Positions 57,939 through 64,000 of a DNA stretch of 64,000 bases are shown here, one piece after another. Origin of the DNA: Curtobacterium sp. A7_M15 (lineage in GTDB: Bacteria > Actinomycetota > Actinomycetes > Actinomycetales > Microbacteriaceae); contig NZ_JAUZED010000006.1 in assembly GCF_030705415.1 (NCBI RefSeq), positions 1 through 64,000 on the forward strand, read 5' to 3'. A model generated the notes under the pieces. The model was given only the letters and a program-made list of their open reading frames with translations. It was not told the origin of the DNA and did no database searches. The stretch's first letter is position 1. Each line of letters begins with the position of its first letter. Made by a program: the position numbers and the translations under genes.

Positions 57939-58883
57939 GGACGACGACGGTGCGGAGCGGACGAGGTCGAGCGCGCCCGCCACCGCCGTCGGGTGCTCGA
58001 CGTGGGCGAAGTGACCGCAGTCGTCGAGCAGCACCGTCCGGACGTCGGGCAGCAGGGCACCCAGCGCCGCGAGGTCGGACACCCGGGCGAACACGTCGTC
58101 ACGCCCGGCGATCGCCGTGACCGGGCACGTCACACAACGCCAGCGGTCCAGGTCGTAGGCGGCCGCGGCTCGGGCTGCACCGGTGAACCCGGCAGGCCGG
58201 AGCTCGTCGACGAACGCCTCGAGCACGCTCGGGTCGAGCCGACGCACGTGGGCGAAGACGGGGGCGGCGAGGACGGGCAGCACCCCGATCGCGTGCAGCC
58301 CGCGCAACAGCGGCAGTGCGGCCGCGCCGGTGATCGCGAGGCCCGCGCGCAGCAGTGTGAACGCGGGGAGCGTGCGGAGTCCGCGCACCGGGTGCCGTGC
58401 GGCCCCCGCCGTCGCCACGGTCGTCCCGGAGACGAGCGCGACGGAGCGTACGCGTCGGGGTGTCACCACGGCCAGGTGCATGCCCACGAACGCGCCCATG
58501 GAGTGTCCGACGACGTCGACGTCCGGGACCCCGAGGGCGTCGAGCACCGCGATCAGCACCGCCGCCGCCTGGTCGACGTCGAGCAGTCCGACGGGTGCGG
58601 GCGACGCTCCCCAGCCCGGCAGGTCGACGAGCACGAGACCGCGGTCGTCGATGCCGCCCGCCGCGGCGAGCAGCGGGGTCCACGTGGTCCACGACCCGGC
58701 GACCCCGTGCAGCAGGAGCACGGCGGCACGACCCGGCCGGTGGTGCACGACGACCGGGCCCACCTCGGTCGGGACGACCGTGCGCCGCAGGCCCCACCGG
58801 TCGCCGTCGGCAGTGACGGGGAACGGCGCGTACGACGCTCGGGTGACCACCTGTCCGGGTGGTCGGTCGTCGACGGCGTGCAC
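57903..58883 (-). CDS. Alpha/beta hydrolase
   Basis: A 326-residue hydrolase. HGVAGSWTTW is the oxyanion loop, VVGHSMGAFVGMHLA holds the nucleophile Ser, AGRDDVFARV the Asp and CGHFAHVEHP the His. Likely esterase, thioesterase or acyl transferase. It converges on the two-domain hydrolase and overlaps it by 36 nt at the 3' ends, so it may belong to the same cluster though on the other strand. The GTG at 58883 has GGAGG 5 nt upstream. Confidence 0.88.
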   Translation of the reverse strand: MHAVDDRPPGQVVTRASYAPFPVTADGDRWGLRRTVVPTEVGPVVVHHRPGRAAVLLLHGVAGSWTTWTPLLAAAGGIDDRGLVLVDLPGWGASPAPVGLLDVDQAAAVLIAVLDALGVPDVDVVGHSMGAFVGMHLAVVTPRRVRSVALVSGTTVATAGAARHPVRGLRTLPAFTLLRAGLAITGAAALPLLRGLHAIGVLPVLAAPVFAHVRRLDPSVLEAFVDELRPAGFTGAARAAAAYDLDRWRCVTCPVTAIAGRDDVFARVSDLAALGALLPDVRTVLLDDCGHFAHVEHPTAVAGALDLVRSAPSSSSGVHRERRGDA

Positions 58884-58936
58884 CGTGCCTCCAGTCCGCG
58901 ACGCGTCGCGCGTCGCCTCAGGAGGTGTTCGGAACG

Positions 58937-59425
58937 CTAGCCGACGGGGACTGGTGCCGTGCAGGCGGCCAGTCGGTCGAGTGCTGCCTTGTACTCGGTC
59001 ACGTCACGGGCGACGCCCGGCTCGGAGATGATCGAGGCCTTGATGCGGCCCTGCACGTCGATGACGAAGGTCGCGCGGGTGGCGAAGCCCTTCTTGTCGA
59101 GGAACACGCCGTACTCCTTCGAGACGGCGCCGTGCGGCCAGAAGTCCGCGAGGAGCTCGAAGTCGTAGCCGTTCGACTCGGCGAAGGAGCGGAGGGTCGC
59201 CTTCGAGTCGACGGAGATGCCGACGAGCTCGACGCGCTGGTCCTGGAACATCGCGATGTTGTCCTGGAGGGCGCAGAGCTCGTTCGTGCACGTCGACGAG
59301 AACGCGAGCGGGAAGAAGACCAGCGCGACCGGGCGGACGCCACGGAAGTCGCTGAGGCGGACGTGCTCCCCGAACTGGTTCGGGAGTTCGAAGTCCGGCG
59401 CGAGTGAGCCGATCTCCAGTGCCAT
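58937..59425 (-). CDS. Peroxiredoxin (AhpE-like)
   Basis: A 162-residue thiol peroxidase. The peroxidatic Cys is in [18 protein letters not shown], with a second Cys five residues later, as in 1-Cys/AhpE-type or atypical 2-Cys enzymes. [19 protein letters not shown] and [14 protein letters not shown] are conserved. It reduces peroxides or peroxynitrite in the cytoplasm. Divergent from aceE. Confidence 0.93.
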   Translation of the reverse strand: MALEIGSLAPDFELPNQFGEHVRLSDFRGVRPVALVFFPLAFSSTCTNELCALQDNIAMFQDQRVELVGISVDSKATLRSFAESNGYDFELLADFWPHGAVSKEYGVFLDKKGFATRATFVIDVQGRIKASIISEPGVARDVTEYKAALDRLAACTAPVPVG

Positions 59426-59669
59426 CAGTGTGTTGCTTCTTCCTCGGGCGTGGGGTGTGCCCGGTGTCCTCGCGCACGCACGGGTCGCGTGTGCACGATC
59501 GGCAATCGTACGCCGACGTCACCCGAATGCAAGCACCTGTCCACCCACACGTCACCATCAGCCTCCGGGTCGGTGCGGGGGCCTAGAGTGGTCGGGGCCC
59601 CATCCGGTCGTGACCCGACCAACCGGTGGCCCGCCATGTCCACCACCACGAGAACGAACGAGGTCAAGG
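59426..59669. promoter_or_regulatory. Divergent promoter region of peroxiredoxin and aceE
   Basis: A 244-nt gap. TAGAGT at 59584-59589 is a candidate -10 box for aceE, giving a leader of about 75 nt. No riboswitch or clear operator is recognised. Confidence 0.4.
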
Positions 59670-62414
59670 GTGACGGTGAACGACCAGGACCCGTACAGCC
59701 ACGGCAGCAGCGACCAGGATCCGGAGGAGACCGCCGAGTGGCGTGAGTCCCTCGACGGACTGGTGCAGACCCACGGCCACCAGCGTGGCCGCGAGATCAT
59801 GCTGAGCCTGCTCAAGCGGTCCAAGGAACTGCACCTCGGTGTGCCGATGGTCCCGACCACGGACTACGTGAACACCATCGCGCCGGAGAACGAGCCCGAG
59901 TTCCCCGGCGACGAGGAGCTCGAGCGCCGCTACCGCCGGTGGATCCGGTGGAACGCCGCGATCACCGTGCACCGCGCGCAGCGTCCCGGCATCGCGGTCG
60001 GCGGCCACATCTCGACCTACGCGTCGAGCGCCGCCATGTACGAGGTCGGCTACAACCACTTCTTCCGTGCGCAGGACCACCCGTCCGGTGGCGACCAGGT
60101 CTTCTTCCAGGGGCACGCGTCCCCCGGCATGTACGCCCGCGCGTACATGGAAGGGCGCCTCGGCGAGGACCAGCTCGACGGCTTCCGGCAGGAGAAGTCC
60201 CACGCCGGCGGCGGGCTCTCGTCCTACCCGCACCCGCGGCTCATGCCGCACTTCTGGCAGTTCCCGACCGTGTCGATGGGCATCGGCCCGATCAACGCGA
60301 TCTACCAGGCGCAGCAGGCGAAGTACCTCTCCAACCGCGGCATCAAGGACGCCTCCGACCAGCAGGTCTGGGCGTTCCTCGGCGACGGCGAGATGGACGA
60401 GGTCGAGTCGCGCGGACAGCTCCAGGTCGCCGCGAACGACGGCCTGGACAACCTGAACTTCGTGATCAACTGCAACCTGCAGCGTCTCGACGGTCCGGTG
60501 CGCGGCAACGGCAAGATCATCCAGGAGCTCGAGGCGTTCTTCCGCGGTGCCGGCTGGAACGTCATCAAGGTCGTCTGGGGCCGCGAGTGGGACGACCTGC
60601 TCGCCCGCGACACCGAGGGCGCGCTCCTCAACCTGATGAACCAGACGCCGGACGGCGACTACCAGACGTACAAGGCCGAGAACGGCGCGTACGTCCGCGA
60701 GAACTTCTTCGGGCGTGACCCGAAGGCGCTCGAACTGGTCAAGGACTACACGGACGACCAGATCTGGAACCTCAAGCGCGGTGGGCACGACTACCGCAAG
60801 GTCTACGCCGCGTTCAAGGCGGCGACCGAGCACAAGGGCCAGCCGACCGTCATCCTCGCGAAGACGGTCAAGGGCTACGGCCTCGGCCCGAGCTTCGAGG
60901 GCCGCAACGCGACCCACCAGATGAAGAAGCTCACGCTCGACAACCTCAAGCAGTTCCGCGACGAGATGCGCATCCCGATCACGGACGCCCAGCTCGAGGA
61001 GAACCCGTACACGCCGCCGTACTACCACCCCGGCAACGACGACGAGGCGATCCAGTACATGCACGAGCGCCGGCGCGAGCTCGGCGGGTACGTGCCGGAG
61101 CGTCGCACCAAGTACACGTCGATCACCCTCCCCGAGGACTCGAAGTACCAGGTCGTCAAGAAGGGTTCCGGCAAGCAGGAGATCGCCACCACCATGGCGT
61201 TCGCCCGTCTACTGAAGGACCTGCTCCGCTCCCCCGACTTCGGCGACCGCGTCGTGCCGATCATCCCCGACGAGGCACGCACGTTCGGCATGGACGCGTA
61301 CTTCCCGACGGCGAAGATCTACAACCCGAACGGCCAGCACTACACGTCGGTCGACCGTGAGCTCCTCCTCGCCTACAAGGAGAGCCCGCAGGGACAGATC
61401 ATCCACGTCGGCATCAACGAGGCGGGTGCCCTCGCGGCGTTCACCGCGGTCGGCACCTCGTACTCGACGCAGGGCGAGCCGCTCATCCCGGTCTACGTCT
61501 TCTACTCGATGTTCGGGTTCCAGCGCACCGGTGACGCCATCTGGGCCGCCGGCGACCAGATGACCCGTGGCTTCATGATCGGCGCCACCGCCGGTCGCAC
61601 GACGCTCACGGGCGAGGGCCTGCAGCACGCCGACGGACACTCGCTGCTCCTCGCGACGACCAACCCGGCCGTCGTGTCCTACGACCCCGCGTACGGCTAC
61701 GAGATCGGCCACATCGTCCAGGCCGGTCTCGACCGGATGTACGGCACGAACGAGGACGGCTCGCCGAAGCACGCCGACCCGAACGTCATGTACTACCTGA
61801 CGGTCTACAACGAGCCGATCGTCCAGCCGGCCGAGCCCGAGGGCGTGGACGTCGAGGGCATCGTCAAGGGCATGTACCTCCTCAACCGGAGCGAGCACGA
61901 CGGCCCGAAGGCCCAGCTGCTCGCGTCGGGCGTCGCCGTCCCGTGGATCCTCGAGGCGCAGCAGCTCCTCGCCGAGGACTGGGGCGTGTCGGCCGACGTC
62001 TGGAGCGTCACGAGCTGGGGCGAGCTGTACCGCGACGGTCTCGACGCGGAGCAGCACGCCTTCCTCAACCCGAACGAGGCACCGCGCACCCCGTACGTGA
62101 CCGAGCGGCTGCTCGGCACCGAGGGTCCGGTCGTCGCGGTGAGCGACTTCATGCACGCCGTGCAGGAGCAGATCCGTCCGTTCGTCCCGACCGACTACGC
62201 CACGCTCGGTGCCGACGGCTTCGGCTTCTCGGACACCCGACCTGCAGCGCGCCGCTTCTTCCACATCGACGGCCCCTCGGTCGTCGTGCGGACGCTGCAG
62301 CAGCTCGCGAAGCAGGGCAAGGTCGACGGCGCGCTCGTCCAGCAGGCGATCGACAAGTACCGCCTGCACGACGTGACCGCTGGCACCACGGGCAGCGCGG
62401 GCGGCGAGAGCTGA
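59670..62414 (+). CDS. aceE: Pyruvate dehydrogenase E1 component, homodimeric type
   Basis: A 914-residue thiamine-diphosphate enzyme that decarboxylates pyruvate and acetylates E2 lipoyl groups. [38 protein letters not shown] is the ThDP/magnesium motif; [16 protein letters not shown] and [20 protein letters not shown] are further family blocks. Length and pattern match the E. coli-type single-chain E1 used in Actinobacteria. GTG at 59670 is taken as start with GAGG upstream; GTG at 59676 is an alternative. The PucR-type regulator follows 7 nt after the stop. Confidence 0.97.
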   Translation: MTVNDQDPYSHGSSDQDPEETAEWRESLDGLVQTHGHQRGREIMLSLLKRSKELHLGVPMVPTTDYVNTIAPENEPEFPGDEELERRYRRWIRWNAAITVHRAQRPGIAVGGHISTYASSAAMYEVGYNHFFRAQDHPSGGDQVFFQGHASPGMYARAYMEGRLGEDQLDGFRQEKSHAGGGLSSYPHPRLMPHFWQFPTVSMGIGPINAIYQAQQAKYLSNRGIKDASDQQVWAFLGDGEMDEVESRGQLQVAANDGLDNLNFVINCNLQRLDGPVRGNGKIIQELEAFFRGAGWNVIKVVWGREWDDLLARDTEGALLNLMNQTPDGDYQTYKAENGAYVRENFFGRDPKALELVKDYTDDQIWNLKRGGHDYRKVYAAFKAATEHKGQPTVILAKTVKGYGLGPSFEGRNATHQMKKLTLDNLKQFRDEMRIPITDAQLEENPYTPPYYHPGNDDEAIQYMHERRRELGGYVPERRTKYTSITLPEDSKYQVVKKGSGKQEIATTMAFARLLKDLLRSPDFGDRVVPIIPDEARTFGMDAYFPTAKIYNPNGQHYTSVDRELLLAYKESPQGQIIHVGINEAGALAAFTAVGTSYSTQGEPLIPVYVFYSMFGFQRTGDAIWAAGDQMTRGFMIGATAGRTTLTGEGLQHADGHSLLLATTNPAVVSYDPAYGYEIGHIVQAGLDRMYGTNEDGSPKHADPNVMYYLTVYNEPIVQPAEPEGVDVEGIVKGMYLLNRSEHDGPKAQLLASGVAVPWILEAQQLLAEDWGVSADVWSVTSWGELYRDGLDAEQHAFLNPNEAPRTPYVTERLLGTEGPVVAVSDFMHAVQEQIRPFVPTDYATLGADGFGFSDTRPAARRFFHIDGPSVVVRTLQQLAKQGKVDGALVQQAIDKYRLHDVTAGTTGSAGGES

Positions 62415-62421
62415 TCTGCCG

Positions 62422-63648
62422 GTGACGACGGTCCGACCGGACTCCGAGAGCCAGGAGAGCGCGCGCGAGCGAGCGCTCTCCTGGCTCCGTCAGGTGTCCG
62501 GGGAACTCTCCACGGCCACGATCAAGCGACTCGAGGACACCCTCCCCTGGTACAGCGAGATGCCTCCGGGCCGACGCTCCGCCGTGGGGCTCGTGGCCCA
62601 GGCGGGCATCACCTCGTTCATCAGCTGGCTCGAGGGCACCGCGTCGACCCCGTGGATCGCCGCGGCGGACGTCTTCGGCTCCGCGCCGCGGGAACTCCTC
62701 CGTTCGGTGAGCCTGCAGCAGACGCTCCAGCTCATCCGGGTCGTGGTCACCGTGGTCGAGGAACGCGCCAAGGACGACGAGATGCTGCAGGAGGCGATCC
62801 TCAAGTACTCGCGGGACATCGCCTTCGCCGCCGCCGACGTCTACGCCCGCGCGGCCGAGGCCCGTGGGCTGTGGGACGCCCGTCTCGAGGCCCTCGTGGT
62901 CGACTCGATCCTGTCGGGCGAGTACGACGACGAACTCCCGTCGCGCATCGCGGCGCTCGGCTGGCACGGCCACGGCGAGGTCGCGGTCCTGGTCGGCAAC
63001 GCGCCGAAGCAGCTCGAGGTCGACCAGATCCGGCGCACCGCCCGGCACATGGACGCCGACGTGCTCATCGGCGTGCAGGGCTCCCGCCTCGTCGTGGTGA
63101 TCGGCCGCGCCACGCCGCGCGACGACGTGCCCGAGGGCGAGGAGCCGGTGTCCTTCACCGCCATCGCCCAGGCGCTCGAAGCCTCGTTCGGCGAGGGACA
63201 TCTCGTGCTCGGCAACGAGGTCCCCGGTGTGGTGGATGCGTCCACCAGCGCGAAGGGCGCCCTCGCCGGGTTCGCGGTCGCACGGGCCTGGCGCGGCGCC
63301 CCGCGTCCGGCGCTGGCCGACGACCTGCTTCCGGAGCGCGCCCTCGCGGGCGACCCCCTGGCCCGCTCCGCGCTCGTGCAGCGGATCTACGTACCGCTCA
63401 AGGACCAGTCGACGGAACTGCTCCAGACGCTCTGGTGCTACCTCGACACCGGCCGGTCGCTCGAGGCGACGGCGCGCGAGCTGTTCGTCCACCCGAACAC
63501 CGTGCGCTACCGGCTCCGCCGCGTCGCCGACATCATCGGATGGGACGCCACGCACGCCCGCGACGCCCTCATCGTGCAGTCGGCGCTCATCCTCGGCGCG
63601 ATGTCCGAGTCGACCGCCGGACGACGCCGCATGCCGCATCGCCGGTGA
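62422..63648 (+). CDS. PucR-type regulator of fatty acid synthesis (FasR/MabR-like)
   Basis: A 408-residue regulator with an N-terminal ligand-sensing domain, a central GGDEF-like segment, and a C-terminal PucR helix-turn-helix: LLQTLWCYLDTGRSLEATARELFVHPNTVRYRLRRVADIIG. Gene order aceE - regulator - fabD is that of FasR in Streptomyces and MabR in Mycobacterium, which bind upstream of fabD and sense long-chain acyl-CoA or acyl-ACP. The GTG at 62422 has GAGAG upstream. The end MPHRR comes from a DNA word repeated just after the stop. Confidence 0.9.
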   Translation: MTTVRPDSESQESARERALSWLRQVSGELSTATIKRLEDTLPWYSEMPPGRRSAVGLVAQAGITSFISWLEGTASTPWIAAADVFGSAPRELLRSVSLQQTLQLIRVVVTVVEERAKDDEMLQEAILKYSRDIAFAAADVYARAAEARGLWDARLEALVVDSILSGEYDDELPSRIAALGWHGHGEVAVLVGNAPKQLEVDQIRRTARHMDADVLIGVQGSRLVVVIGRATPRDDVPEGEEPVSFTAIAQALEASFGEGHLVLGNEVPGVVDASTSAKGALAGFAVARAWRGAPRPALADDLLPERALAGDPLARSALVQRIYVPLKDQSTELLQTLWCYLDTGRSLEATARELFVHPNTVRYRLRRVADIIGWDATHARDALIVQSALILGAMSESTAGRRRMPHRR

Positions 63649-63676
63649 GCGCCGCCACATGCCGCATCGTCGCTAG
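63612..63676. repeat. Short direct repeat at the regulator's 3' end
   Basis: ATGCCGCATCG occurs within the last codons of the regulator gene and again about 28 nt later after its stop, each preceded by CGCC-x-C. The spacing and place upstream of fabD would fit a regulator binding site, but nothing proves it. Confidence 0.35.
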
Positions 63677-63754
63677 GAAATGCACAATGTCGAGCGGTCA
63701 TCGCTGTCGGAAGCCCACACGGGCGGGGCGCGCGCAGACAGGCAGGATTGTCCG

Positions 63755-64000
63755 GTGATCGTCGTCGTCGCGCCCGGACAGGGCTCCCAGACCCCCGGCT
63801 TCCTCGCCCCTTGGCTCGAGGACGCCGCCGTCCGTGACCGCGTCGGGGCGTGGTCCGAGGCGATCGGCGTCGACCTCGTCGCCCACGGCACGGAGTCCGA
63901 CGCCGAGACCATCAAGGACACCGCGCTCGCGCAGCCGCTCATCGTCGCCGCGGGGCTCATCACGGCCGACGCGCTCCTCGCGGACGGTCGCCGCGCCCTC
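63755..64000 (+). CDS. fabD: Malonyl-CoA:ACP transacylase, partial (window end)
   Basis: The first 82 codons of a malonyl-CoA:acyl carrier protein transacylase, cut by the window edge. VVVAPGQGSQTPGFLAPWLED contains the family's GQGSQ oxyanion-hole motif; AQPLIVAAGLITADALL continues as usual before the GHSxGE site, which lies outside. It transfers malonyl groups to ACP for type II or hybrid fatty acid synthesis. The start is a GTG. Confidence 0.93.
   Translation, partial: MIVVVAPGQGSQTPGFLAPWLEDAAVRDRVGAWSEAIGVDLVAHGTESDAETIKDTALAQPLIVAAGLITADALLADGRRAL

Noticed and set aside
1-64000. Prophage, integrative element or insertion sequence
   Set aside because: No integrase, transposase, terminase, portal or att-like duplication next to the tRNA was seen. 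The tRNA-Val flanks are ordinary genes.

Overview
The window is a very GC-rich actinobacterial chromosome segment. Gene content and protein sequences fit the family Microbacteriaceae, most likely Curtobacterium. Supporting signs are a homodimeric aceE followed by a PucR-type regulator and fabD, DUF7218 and DUF3140 proteins, many GTG starts, and many genes that start 6-8 nt after a TANNNT box with no ribosome binding site. No prophage, insertion sequence or CRISPR array was seen. The species call is inference.

Layout. (1) 1-466: a 73-bp tandem repeat array. (2) 467-22025, almost all on the minus strand: an island of eleven proteins, nine luciferase-like/nitrilotriacetate-monooxygenase-type flavin monooxygenases or relatives plus a DszC/SfnB-like flavoprotein and an AhpD-like protein. 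It also holds a complete peptide/opine-type ABC importer and an MFS exporter. Most junctions are 4-nt stop/start overlaps. The likely role is uptake and oxidative cleavage of small organosulfur or organonitrogen compounds. A retron-type reverse transcriptase (16415-17899) interrupts the island. (3) 22026-27240: MgtC, a histidine phosphatase with a changed active-site motif, a second 73-bp array, a DUF1684 protein, a frameshifted SLAC1/TDT transporter and a MetE-like methyltransferase. (4) 27416-32664: a two-gene secreted operon whose larger product carries a pertussis-toxin-S1-like ADP-ribosyltransferase domain. (5) 32757-50598: mainly housekeeping, stress and regulatory genes, a secreted GH16 glucanase and a tRNA-Val. 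(6) 50735-58883: a compact aminoacyl-carrier-protein pathway (amino acid:[carrier protein] ligase, carrier protein, its phosphopantetheinyl transferase, acyl-CoA-dehydrogenase-like flavoprotein, nitroreductase, PaaK-like adenylating enzyme, two hydrolases). (7) 58937-64000: peroxiredoxin, aceE, FasR/MabR-like regulator and the start of fabD.

The strongest candidates for undescribed biology are the secreted ADP-ribosyltransferase with its three-repeat partner, the aminoacyl-carrier-protein cluster, the orphan retron-like RT, and the two arrays of a 73-bp repeat that end in the same truncated unit and tail. Two further recurrent non-coding families occur: GGAGGCGCGG hairpins behind genes, and inverted repeats with GTGTGCGAG arms.
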